This document shows, piece after piece, positions 8,755 through 16,477 of a DNA stretch of 64,000 nt. Position 1 is the first letter of the stretch, and every line of letters begins with the position of its first letter. This stretch comes from Polaromonas sp. (lineage in GTDB: Bacteria > Pseudomonadota > Gammaproteobacteria > Burkholderiales > Burkholderiaceae_C), in assembly GCA_025362315.1 (NCBI GenBank), contig JANYGP010000036.1:24569-88568 (forward strand), written 5' to 3'. Below the pieces are notes generated by a model, which saw nothing but the letters and a program-made list of their open reading frames with translations, made no database searches and was not told the origin of the DNA. Made by a program: the position numbers and the translations under genes.

Positions 8755-8780
8755 ATTCTAGCGTGTTGCGCGACACGCAA
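8755..8780 (-). promoter_or_regulatory. Probable higBA promoter with inverted-repeat operator
   Basis: TTGCG (8766-8770) and CGCAA (8776-8780) form an inverted repeat around CGACA, nested in a near-palindrome GCGTGT...ACACGC (8761-8778). It adjoins a -10-like TAGAAT on the minus strand. HigA repressors bind such sites over their own promoter. Confidence 0.5.
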
Positions 8781-8812
8781 CGCGGACGATATTAAGTCTG
8801 GAAAAAGCAAAC

Positions 8813-9688
8813 TTACATTCCCATCCGCGCCCGCCGCGCCGATTCCTCATCTCTTGCATCGTCTATCTCGCGCATCACGCTGCGCATGTCCACCGCGCCG
8901 GCTTTTTGTTCAAAGCGGCCAGTCAACAAGGTGTCAGGGTGCAGCACACCGCGCTGGTACAGGTCCCACATTTCCAGGCCGTAGCTGGTGTGAAGCAGCT
9001 CGGGTGCAAACTGGCCAAAAAAGTTGCGCAGGTTGGCCACGTCGCGCAACAGCATGCGGGCTGCGTGGTTGTTGCCTGCGGCGTCGATGGCTTGTGGCAA
9101 GTCGATGATGACCGGCACATTCACGCCCCCTGCTGCAGCGTCAGCCGCCTCCTCAAAGCCCAGCAAAATATTGAACTCCGACAGGTCGCCGTGCACCACC
9201 CCGGCGCACAGCATGCGCACGACTTCAAGCAGCAACGCAGCGTGGTGTTTGCGTGCATCGCCGGGCGCAAATGTCACATCGTTCAAACGCGGCGCTGCAT
9301 CGCCATGCGCATCGGTCACCAGCTCCATCAGCAGCACACCATCGCAAAAGTTGTACGGCTTGGGCACACGCACACCGGCTGCGGCCAGGCGGTACAGTGC
9401 GTCAACTTCAGCACTTTGCCAGGCAGCTTCTTGCGCCTGCCGGCCAAACTTGGTGCCTTTGGCCATGGCGCGCGCCTGGCGGGTGTTTTTGATCTTGCGG
9501 TTTTCGGTGTAGTCCACTGCCTGACGAAAGCTGCGCTCGGTGGCTTCTTTGTAGACCTTGGCGCAGCGCGTGTCATTGCCTATTTGCACGACATACACCG
9601 TGGCTTCCTTGCCGCTCATCAGTTGACGCGAGACGCTGTCTATCAGGCCTTCTTCAATCAGCGCTTGCAGTCTTTTGGGTGCCTTCAT
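8813..9688 (-). CDS. RIO-type serine/threonine protein kinase
   Basis: The 291-residue kinase begins with an N-terminal helical segment and a glycine-poor ATP loop (SGKEATVYVVQ) followed by CAKVYK, the ATP-binding lysine. The catalytic loop is HGDLSEFNILL and the metal-binding aspartate lies in VIIDLPQA, which replaces DFG as in RIO kinases. It matches the bacterial PA4780-type branch, whose targets are poorly known. The gene is monocistronic or reads behind the SDR gene on the same strand. Confidence 0.85.
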   Translation of the reverse strand: MKAPKRLQALIEEGLIDSVSRQLMSGKEATVYVVQIGNDTRCAKVYKEATERSFRQAVDYTENRKIKNTRQARAMAKGTKFGRQAQEAAWQSAEVDALYRLAAAGVRVPKPYNFCDGVLLMELVTDAHGDAAPRLNDVTFAPGDARKHHAALLLEVVRMLCAGVVHGDLSEFNILLGFEEAADAAAGGVNVPVIIDLPQAIDAAGNNHAARMLLRDVANLRNFFGQFAPELLHTSYGLEMWDLYQRGVLHPDTLLTGRFEQKAGAVDMRSVMREIDDARDEESARRARMGM

Positions 9689-9700
9689 AGGGAAGACTGA

Positions 9701-10495
9701 TTAAAAAGTTCCGCCGTAAGCGCCGCCGTCAGCCAGCACGTTTTGTCCTGTCATGTAGCCGGCGTGCACGCTGCATAAAAAAGCGCAGATTGCGCCAAAC
9801 TCTGCCGGTGTGCCAAAGCGCTGGGCGGGAATCGTTTTGCGGCGTGCGTCCATCACGGCTTCAATCGGCTGACCGGACTTTTCCGCAGCGCCTTTCATCG
9901 TGGTTTTCAGGCGGTCGGTGTCAAACGCGCCAGGCAGCAAATTGTTGATGGTTACGCCCTGCGCAGCGAGTTTGCTCCGCGATACACCCGCAACAAAGCC
10001 CGTCAGCCCGGTGCGTGCACCATTGGACAAGCCCAAAATATCAATCGGTGCTTTGACAGCACTGGACGTGATGTTGACGATCCGGCCAAAGCCCCGCGCA
10101 GCCATGCCGTCCACCGTCGCCTTGATCAATTCAATCGGCGTCAGCATGTTGGCGTCCAGCGCCTTGATCCATGCATCGCGGTCCCAGCTGCGAAAGTCGC
10201 CTGGTGGCGGGCCGCCAGCGTTGGTGACCACGATGTCAAAATCCTTGCGCACGGCAAACACTGCTGCACGGCCCTCGGTAGTCGTGATGTCAGCAGCAAC
10301 ATATTGCACACTGGCGCCCGTATCATGGGCGCTACCAGCTATTAATTTAGTAGCAGCTTCCTGCAGTGCATCTCGGCCCCGCGCCACGATCAGCACATTG
10401 ACACCCTCGCCAGCCAGCGCCTGCGCGCAGCCCAGCCCCAGGCCCTTGCTGGCCCCGCACACCAGCGCCCATTTGCCTTTGATGCCTAAATCCAT
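9701..10495 (-). CDS. Atypical SDR-family oxidoreductase
   Basis: The 264-residue Rossmann-fold protein has the nucleotide motif GASKGLGLG, a VTNAGGPP segment and NITSSAVKAPI, which holds the catalytic-position serine. The usual YxxxK pair is not seen: the aligned stretch reads ILGLSNGARTGL, so Tyr and Lys appear replaced, as in a divergent SDR branch whose chemistry is uncertain. Residues about 47-59 (ATKLIAGSAHDTG) are encoded by a copy of the dispersed repeat. The C-terminus (YMTGQNVLADGG) is normal for the family. It lies 21 bp downstream of an EamA gene, likely co-transcribed. Confidence 0.82.
   Translation of the reverse strand: MDLGIKGKWALVCGASKGLGLGCAQALAGEGVNVLIVARGRDALQEAATKLIAGSAHDTGASVQYVAADITTTEGRAAVFAVRKDFDIVVTNAGGPPPGDFRSWDRDAWIKALDANMLTPIELIKATVDGMAARGFGRIVNITSSAVKAPIDILGLSNGARTGLTGFVAGVSRSKLAAQGVTINNLLPGAFDTDRLKTTMKGAAEKSGQPIEAVMDARRKTIPAQRFGTPAEFGAICAFLCSVHAGYMTGQNVLADGGAYGGTF
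10314..10358 (+). repeat. Dispersed palindromic repeat, copy B (in frame inside the SDR gene)
   Basis: GCGCCCGTATCATGGGCGC is a near-palindrome, followed by the AGCTATTAATTTAGTAGC inverted module. This is one of the most complete copies and is translated within the SDR gene on the opposite strand. Confidence 0.75.
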
Positions 10496-10516
10496 GATGA
10501 ATCCTTGAAGTAAAAA

Positions 10517-11404
10517 TTATTGTCTGGTACGGCTGAAGACATAAATGCCGGCAATAACCAGCGCAGTGCCAGCCGCGACCCACATCGTGAATGGCTCACC
10601 CAATACAAGCACACCCATCAGAATAGTCGACATGGTGCCCAACATGCCGATTTGCGCGGTCATGCTGGCACCAATGCGTTCAATTGCCATCATGATCAAG
10701 AGCACTGGCAACACAGTACACACAGACGCATTGAGCAGCGACAGCCAGATCACTTCAGGCCCAACAAATGCAGCAGACAGCGGCCTGAGCAGCACAAATT
10801 GCAGCAGGCAGAGAGCGCATGCGACCGTACTGGCCAGGCCAACCAGCCGCAGCGAGCCCAGGCGCTTGACCATCTCGCCGCTGTACACCAGATACAGCGC
10901 ATAGCTGACAGCACTTGCGAACACCAGCATGGCGCCCAGCACTGCGTCCTTGCCTTGCAAAGTAATTTCATGGCCAAACACAAGCACCACACCGCTGTAG
11001 CTGGTGGCGACACCCAGCAGCTGACATCGGGTGGTGCGCCGCTTGAACAGCACCAGGCCCAGCAGCATGACGATGGTCGGATTCAGATACAAAATCAGCC
11101 GCTCCAGCGACGCACTGATGTACGCCAGCCCGGCAAAGTCCAGAAAGCTGGCCAAGTAGTACCCGCTGAACCCCAGCAGGCTGATCCCCACCCAGTCCTT
11201 GCGCGTCAGCGGCGGTTGGCCGCGACTGGCCCACCAGGCCATGGCAACGAACACAGGCAACGCAAACAGCATGCGAAACATGATCAGCGTGACCGCATCA
11301 ACACCGTAGCGGTAAGCGAGCTTGACGATGATGGCCTTGCCGCTGAAGGCCAGTGTGCCAACCAGTGCCATGGCAAGGCCTGGCCAGATTGATTTTTGAT
11401 TCAC
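10517..11404 (-). CDS. EamA/DMT-family transporter
   Basis: The 295-residue integral membrane protein has about ten hydrophobic segments, with duplicated EamA domains (ALVGTLAFSGKAIIVKLAYR in the first; QIGMLGTMSTILMGVLVLGE in the second). It starts with GTG at 11404, directly next to repeat copy C, which may include its leader. It is upstream of the SDR gene on the same strand. The transported compound is unknown. Confidence 0.85.
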   Translation of the reverse strand: MNQKSIWPGLAMALVGTLAFSGKAIIVKLAYRYGVDAVTLIMFRMLFALPVFVAMAWWASRGQPPLTRKDWVGISLLGFSGYYLASFLDFAGLAYISASLERLILYLNPTIVMLLGLVLFKRRTTRCQLLGVATSYSGVVLVFGHEITLQGKDAVLGAMLVFASAVSYALYLVYSGEMVKRLGSLRLVGLASTVACALCLLQFVLLRPLSAAFVGPEVIWLSLLNASVCTVLPVLLIMMAIERIGASMTAQIGMLGTMSTILMGVLVLGEPFTMWVAAGTALVIAGIYVFSRTRQ

Positions 11405-11450
11405 TATGATTTCAGGAGCTGCTTGCGCCCGTATTGATTGCGCTACAGGC
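11405..11450 (-). repeat. Dispersed palindromic repeat, copy C
   Basis: On the minus strand: CTGTAGCGC, then AATACGGGCGCAAGCAGCTCCTGAAAT. It occupies almost all of the 66-bp gap between the EamA start (11404) and the end of the gamma-glutamyltransferase gene (11471), so it forms the EamA 5-prime leader. Confidence 0.75.
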
Positions 11451-11470
11451 TAATTTAACTCTAAAAATAA

Positions 11471-13156
11471 TTAATATCCTACGGCCTGGCCGTCCCGGCG
11501 CGAATCGCTGGCTGCAACATAACCCTCCACTTTCGCATCACCCGCCAACCAGATGAACTGCCCCGCACCAAAGTCCTGGTACGAATCATTGATCACCTCC
11601 ATTCGGTGGCCACGCTCTGCCAGCCCCTGCACAGTGGCCACGTTCATGCCGGCTTCCACATTGATCTCGAAACCCGCGTTGTAACGCCAGCGTGGCGCGC
11701 AGCACGCGGCCTGGGGGCTTTGGCCGTAATCCAGCATGCGCACCAGTGTTTGCATGTGGCCTTGCGGCTGCATGTTGGCGCCCATCACGCCGTAGGACAT
11801 GACGGGTTCGATGTTGGAGATGGTTAGTGCGGAAGGGGATCCCTCGCCCCGGCCCTCTCCCGCTTGCGGGAGAGGGTGAAGGATGGCCTTCGGCTTGCTC
11901 AGGAATGCAGGAATGATGGTGTGAAATGGCCGCTTGCCGGGTGCGACCTGGTTGATGCCTTCATCCAGACTGAAACCATGGCCCCGGTTTTGCAGGCTGA
12001 TGCCATAGTCAGGCTCAACGCAACCCGAGCCAAAGCCCATGTAGTTGCTTTGAATAAAGCTCACCATCATGCCGTCTTCGTCTGCCGTGCTCAGATAAAT
12101 CGTGCCACCCTTGACGGGATTGCCGGCCCCAAAATCCTGCGCCTTTTTCATGTCGATCAGTTTGGCACGGCTGGCCAGGTACGCGTCGTCGAGCATTTGT
12201 TCTGGCGTCACGTTCATGGACGATGGCTCAGCCACAAATTTGTACACATCGGCAAATGCCAGCTTCATCGCCTCGATTTGCAAATGCTGCGAATCTACCC
12301 CGTCCACTGTCAAGCTCGCCACATCAAACTTGTCCAGAATGCCCACCGCGATCAGCGCGGCAATGCCTTGCCCATTGGGTGGAATTTCATGCAGCGTGTG
12401 GCCCCGGTAGTTTTTGCTGAGTGGCTTGACCCACTCCGGCTGGTAGTTGGCAAAGTCTTGAAGTGTGTGACTGCCGCTGTTGGCCTGGGAAAACCGGCAA
12501 ATCGCCTCGGCAATCTCGCCACCATACATTGCTCTGCCTTTGGTAGCAGCCAGCGCCCGCAGTCCTTTGGCCGCAGCCGTGAATTGAAACAATTCGCCAA
12601 CCTGGGGCGCACGTCCCCAGGGCAAAAAAGCATTGGCAAAACCTGGCAAGGCCTGCAGTTCAGGCGTGGCAGCCTCCCATTTTTGCTGCACCACGGGCGT
12701 GATCAAATAGCCGCGCTCGGCAATCTCAATGGCGGGCTGCATCAGCTCGGCAAACGGCAGCTTGCCAAAGCGCTCGCTCATGGCGGTCCAGCCGGCCACT
12801 GCGCCGGGCACTGTCACCGTATCCATGCCGCGCTTGGGCAATGCAGTGCCGCCCGGGTATTTGCGCTTGAAATACTCCGGCGTCCATGCAAGTGGCGCAC
12901 AGCCCGACGCATTGAGCCCATGCAACTCCTTGCCGTCCCAAATCAGCGCAAAAGCATCGCTGCCCAGCCCGTTGCTGACCGGCTCAACCAGGGTCATGAC
13001 GGCAGCAGCAGCAATGGCGGCGTCCACCGCATTGCCACCCAAAATTCTCATGCGCAGCCCGGCAGTCGATGCCAGCGGGTGCGAGGTCGACACCACGTTG
13101 CGGGCAAACACCGGGATGCGGGTGGTGGGGTAGGGGTTATTAAAGTTGAAGTTCAT
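11471..13156 (-). CDS. Gamma-glutamyltransferase-family protein
   Basis: The roughly 561-residue Ntn-hydrolase precursor has N-terminal MRILGGNAVDAAIAAAAV and PVSNGLGSDAFALIW segments. The autoprocessing site is in the order KGGTIYLSTADEDG, with Thr as predicted new N-terminus and nucleophile, followed by FIQSNYMGFGSG. Family members cleave gamma-glutamyl bonds, but this YwrD-like branch often lacks a known substrate. ATG 13156 is chosen over a TTG at 13171. An insert ([17 protein letters not shown]) near residue 440 comes from a palindromic repeat at 11841. It lies 21 bp after tctC on the same strand. Confidence 0.87.
   Translation of the reverse strand: MNFNFNNPYPTTRIPVFARNVVSTSHPLASTAGLRMRILGGNAVDAAIAAAAVMTLVEPVSNGLGSDAFALIWDGKELHGLNASGCAPLAWTPEYFKRKYPGGTALPKRGMDTVTVPGAVAGWTAMSERFGKLPFAELMQPAIEIAERGYLITPVVQQKWEAATPELQALPGFANAFLPWGRAPQVGELFQFTAAAKGLRALAATKGRAMYGGEIAEAICRFSQANSGSHTLQDFANYQPEWVKPLSKNYRGHTLHEIPPNGQGIAALIAVGILDKFDVASLTVDGVDSQHLQIEAMKLAFADVYKFVAEPSSMNVTPEQMLDDAYLASRAKLIDMKKAQDFGAGNPVKGGTIYLSTADEDGMMVSFIQSNYMGFGSGCVEPDYGISLQNRGHGFSLDEGINQVAPGKRPFHTIIPAFLSKPKAILHPLPQAGEGRGEGSPSALTISNIEPVMSYGVMGANMQPQGHMQTLVRMLDYGQSPQAACCAPRWRYNAGFEINVEAGMNVATVQGLAERGHRMEVINDSYQDFGAGQFIWLAGDAKVEGYVAASDSRRDGQAVGY
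11841..11884 (-). repeat. GEGRGEG-type palindromic repeat, in frame in the gamma-glutamyltransferase gene
   Basis: CCCTCTCCCGC (11853-11863) and GCGGGAGAGGG (11866-11876) form a perfect 11-bp stem with a TT spacer. The insertion keeps the reading frame and adds [15 protein letters not shown] to the protein. Similar inserts occur widely in proteobacterial genes. Confidence 0.8.
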
Positions 13157-13177
13157 GAACTGGAGTCTCAAAAAAAA

Positions 13178-14170
13178 TTATTCAACCAAAATCTTGCGGT
13201 CTGCAATGATTTTTTTCCATTTGCTATTGTCGGCTTTGACCATGGCAGCAAATGCTTGCGGTGTGCCACCTGCGGGCTCTGCACCGAGGCGGGCAAAGCG
13301 TTCTTTGACATCTGTATCAGCCAGAGCTGCATTGACAGCCTGATTCACTCTGGCAGTGATGTCTGCCGGCAATGCTTTGGGCCCATACACACCAAACCAG
13401 GTGACAGAATCAAAGCCCGGCAATACCTCGGCCACTGTCGGCATATCTGGCGCAAGCGAGCTGCGCTTGGCGCTGGTAATGGCCAGCGCGCGCAGCTTGC
13501 CGTCCCTGACATGCGGCATGCCGGTGACAAACGAATCAAAAAGCACATCGACCTTGCCGCTGACCAGGTCCGGAATGGCCAGCGCTGTTCCGCGGTACGG
13601 GATATGCAAGATAAAGGTGTCTGACTGCGCCTTGAAATACTCGGTTGTCAAATGCACGATGGTGCCGTTGCCACTGGACGCATAGTTGAGCTTGCCCGGG
13701 TTTTTGCGGGCGTAGTCAATGAACTCGCGCATGGTTTTGACGGGCAGCGTGTTGGGGACTACCACCACATTGGGCGAGCTGGCTACGTAAGCAATCGGTG
13801 TGAAGTCGGCTTCGGCGTTGTACGGAATTTTAGGATTGATCGCTGGGCCAATGCTGTGCGTGCTACTGGTAGCCAGCAGCAGCGTGTAGCCGTCTGCTGC
13901 TGATTTGGAAGCAGCGTCTGCACCAATCGTGCCGCCAGCACCGGGGCGGTTTTCTACCACCACGGTCTGGCCAATTTTCTCGCCGAGCTTTTGCGACAGC
14001 GCCCTGGCCAGAATATCGGTGGCGCCACCGGCCGGAAATGGCACGATCAAGCGGATGGGCTTGACTGGGTAATTATTGGTCGAACTCTGAGGCAGCGTCT
14101 GAGTCAGGCCAAGGCCCGGCATCAGCGTCAGACTGGCTGCGACTGACAAAACCATATTGCGTCGTTTCAT
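13178..14170 (-). CDS. Tripartite tricarboxylate transporter substrate-binding protein (Bug/TctC family)
   Basis: The 330-residue periplasmic protein has a signal peptide (Lys-Arg-Arg, hydrophobic stretch, GLGLTQ). The Bug-family motifs follow: YPVKPIRLIVPFPAGGATDILAR, VVVENRPGAGGTIGAD and ATSSTHSIGP. It binds a carboxylate-type ligand for delivery to TctAB. It lies just past the terminator after tctA on the same strand, so it is probably expressed from its own promoter in 14171-14300. The ligand could relate to the product of the downstream gamma-glutamyltransferase-like enzyme, but this is inference. Confidence 0.9.
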   Translation of the reverse strand: MKRRNMVLSVAASLTLMPGLGLTQTLPQSSTNNYPVKPIRLIVPFPAGGATDILARALSQKLGEKIGQTVVVENRPGAGGTIGADAASKSAADGYTLLLATSSTHSIGPAINPKIPYNAEADFTPIAYVASSPNVVVVPNTLPVKTMREFIDYARKNPGKLNYASSGNGTIVHLTTEYFKAQSDTFILHIPYRGTALAIPDLVSGKVDVLFDSFVTGMPHVRDGKLRALAITSAKRSSLAPDMPTVAEVLPGFDSVTWFGVYGPKALPADITARVNQAVNAALADTDVKERFARLGAEPAGGTPQAFAAMVKADNSKWKKIIADRKILVE

Positions 14171-14300
14171 GGCAAAAGTCCTGAGAAAGCCGACAGAAAA
14201 TGAAGGGAGGCTTGTAAAAATTCAGATCGTGATGGTGCATTGTGTCGCAGCACCAACGGAGCAGCCTGAACGGCCAAACTCAACGGGCCAGCCTCATCAT

Positions 14301-14329
14301 AAAAAAAGCACCCGAGGGTGCTTTTTTTA
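14301..14329. terminator. Bidirectional-looking rho-independent terminator after tctA
   Basis: AGCACCC (14308-14314) pairs with GGGTGCT (14317-14323), flanked by seven A on one side and a T-run on the other. On the minus strand it terminates tctA transcripts and separates tctBA from tctC. Confidence 0.85.
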
Positions 14330-14343
14330 CTGTCGGCGCCTGT

Positions 14344-15855
14344 TCACTCTTCAACGAAAGCTTCTTCTCGTTTGTTTTTGACGGCAGGCAGCAGCACGAT
14401 GATCAGCATCAACAAACCCGCCGCCAGCAGCCCGGCAGACAGCGGACGCGTGACAAATACGCTCCAGTCGCCGCGCGACAGCAACAGCGCGCGACGCAGG
14501 TTTTCTTCCATCATCGGACCCAGAATAAAGCCCAGCAGCAGCGGCGCAGGCTCGCAGCCTAATTTGACAAACAGGTAGCCAATCACGCCAAACGCGCCGA
14601 CTGTCCAGATGTCAAAAGTGTTGTTGTTGGTTGAGTACACGCCAATCGCACAGAAAAGTACGATAGACGGAAACAGGTAGCGATACGGCACAGTGAGCAG
14701 CTTGATCCACATGCCAATCAGCGGCAGGTTCAAAATAATCAGCATCGCGTTGCCGATCCACATCGACGCAATCAGGCCCCAAAACAATTCAGGGTTGCTG
14801 GTCATGACCTGCGGGCCCGGCTGGATGTTGTGAATCGTCATGGCGCCGACCATCAGCGCCATCACGGCGTTGGGCGGAATGCCCAATGTCAGCAGCGGAA
14901 TGAACGAGGTTTGCGCACCGGCATTGTTGGCCGACTCCGGGCCTGCCACGCCGCGGATGTTGCCCTGGCCAAAAGGCACTTCACCTGGCTTCATTTTTAT
15001 TTTCTTTTCAAGCGCGTACGCCGCAAAAGCGGCCAGCAATGCGCCGCCGCCCGGCAAAATGCCGAGGGCCGAGCCCAAAAAGGTGCCGCGCAACATGGCA
15101 GGCGCCATGTCCTTGAAGTCCTGCTTGGTCGGAAAAAGGCCTGTGACCTTGGCTGTGAACACTTCCCGGTCGTCTTCGGGTTGGGCCAGATTGCTGATGA
15201 TCTCGCCATAGCCAAACACGCCCATGGCAATCACGACAAAACCAATGCCATCGGTCAGCTCCGGAATGTCAAAGCTGAAGCGCGCCACGCCGGAGTTCAC
15301 GTCGGTGCCCACCAGGCCCAGCAGCAAACCCAAAACAATCATGGCAATTGCCTTGAGCAATGAACCTGAAGCCAGCACGACAGCGCCAATCAGGCCCAAT
15401 ACCATCAATGCAAAATATTCAGCCGGGCCAAATTTGAAGGCCAGCTCAGTCAGCGGCGGTGCAAAGGCGGCCAGGATCAATGTGCCCACGCAACCCGCGA
15501 AAAAAGAACCAATGCCGGCCGCCGCCAGCGCCGGCCCCGCTCGACCCTTTCGCGCCATCTGGTAACCGTCAATACAGGTCACAACCGAGGATGATTCACC
15601 GGGCAGGTTGACCAAAATAGCCGTTGTGGAGCCGCCGTACTGCGCGCCGTAGTAGATGCCGGCCAGCATGATGAGCGCTGACACAGGTGGCAACGAATAA
15701 GTCGCTGGCAGCAGCATGGCAATGGTGGCCACAGGCCCAATGCCGGGCAACACACCAATCAGCGTGCCTAACAGGCAACCGACAAAGGCATACAGCAGGT
15801 TGATGGGCGTGAACGCCACACCAAAACCCAAAGAAAGATTTGCAATCAGATCCAT
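14344..15855 (-). CDS. tctA: Tripartite tricarboxylate transporter large permease TctA
   Basis: The 503-residue protein has about twelve hydrophobic segments and characteristic TctA motifs: GVLPGIGPVATIAMLLP near the N-terminus, YYGAQYGGSTTAILVNLPGE, and GPESANNAGAQTSFIPLLTLGIP. It forms the main channel of a sodium- or proton-coupled secondary carboxylate importer with TctB and TctC. It lies 25 bp downstream of tctB and ends before a strong terminator. Confidence 0.93.
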   Translation of the reverse strand: MDLIANLSLGFGVAFTPINLLYAFVGCLLGTLIGVLPGIGPVATIAMLLPATYSLPPVSALIMLAGIYYGAQYGGSTTAILVNLPGESSSVVTCIDGYQMARKGRAGPALAAAGIGSFFAGCVGTLILAAFAPPLTELAFKFGPAEYFALMVLGLIGAVVLASGSLLKAIAMIVLGLLLGLVGTDVNSGVARFSFDIPELTDGIGFVVIAMGVFGYGEIISNLAQPEDDREVFTAKVTGLFPTKQDFKDMAPAMLRGTFLGSALGILPGGGALLAAFAAYALEKKIKMKPGEVPFGQGNIRGVAGPESANNAGAQTSFIPLLTLGIPPNAVMALMVGAMTIHNIQPGPQVMTSNPELFWGLIASMWIGNAMLIILNLPLIGMWIKLLTVPYRYLFPSIVLFCAIGVYSTNNNTFDIWTVGAFGVIGYLFVKLGCEPAPLLLGFILGPMMEENLRRALLLSRGDWSVFVTRPLSAGLLAAGLLMLIIVLLPAVKNKREEAFVEE

Positions 15856-15880
15856 TTTTATTCCTTGTTTTTGTATGGGT

Positions 15881-16369
15881 TCAGTTTGTCAAAAATGTCG
15901 GCCACACTGGGAACTGCAGTTTGAGGACCACCACAAACGCCAGGTAGCTGCCCGCTGCCAGGATGGTGGCCAGAATCAATGTGTTTTTAACCTTCCAGCC
16001 CGGTTCGGCCATGCTGGAAATAAAAGTCAGCGCGTATATGCCCACAATCATGCCCATGGCCGGCAGCTTGATGCTGGGCAAACCGCCGAGCAAGACGCCA
16101 AATGCCAAATTGGCCAGGATGATGAACACCAGCGGTTTCCAGGCCCAGGCGCCAATTTTGTCGCCGCCGGAGGTTTCAACCACCAGGGACTTGAAAGTGA
16201 TGGCTGCGCCCAGAAGAGCCATCAGCACACCGAGCATCAGCGGAAAATAGCCCGGGCCCATGCGCGCGCCTGTCCCGACGTTGTAAGTGGTGGCACCCCA
16301 GGCAAAAGCCGCACCGACGCCCATGAACATGAGCCCCGAAAAAAAGTCTTTTTGACTCTTGATATTCAC
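15881..16369 (-). CDS. tctB: Tripartite tricarboxylate transporter small permease TctB
   Basis: The GTG at 16369 is chosen because GGAGA lies six bases upstream. It gives 162 residues beginning VNIKSQKDFFSGLMFMGVG, the usual TctB size; longer frames would begin in unrelated sequence. The protein has four hydrophobic segments and the conserved GTGARMGPGYFPL motif. It is the first gene of tctBA. Confidence 0.88.
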   Translation of the reverse strand: MNIKSQKDFFSGLMFMGVGAAFAWGATTYNVGTGARMGPGYFPLMLGVLMALLGAAITFKSLVVETSGGDKIGAWAWKPLVFIILANLAFGVLLGGLPSIKLPAMGMIVGIYALTFISSMAEPGWKVKNTLILATILAAGSYLAFVVVLKLQFPVWPTFLTN

Positions 16370-16477
16370 AACCAGTCTCCTCGAAAAATTATGGATCCCC
16401 GCTATTTTGCAGCCAATCAAATTGCCTGGCCATGTGGCTTTCACCTACAGCCATGCATTTTTGGCCTGGCGCGCTAT

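Noticed and set aside
10520..11392. 290-codon plus-strand frame rich in His and Gln
   Set aside because: Composition is that of an antisense membrane protein gene (EamA), not a real protein.
11864..13624. 586-codon open frame on the plus strand
   Set aside because: It lies opposite the well-supported gamma-glutamyltransferase and tctC genes, has no recognisable domain, and is a codon-bias shadow.
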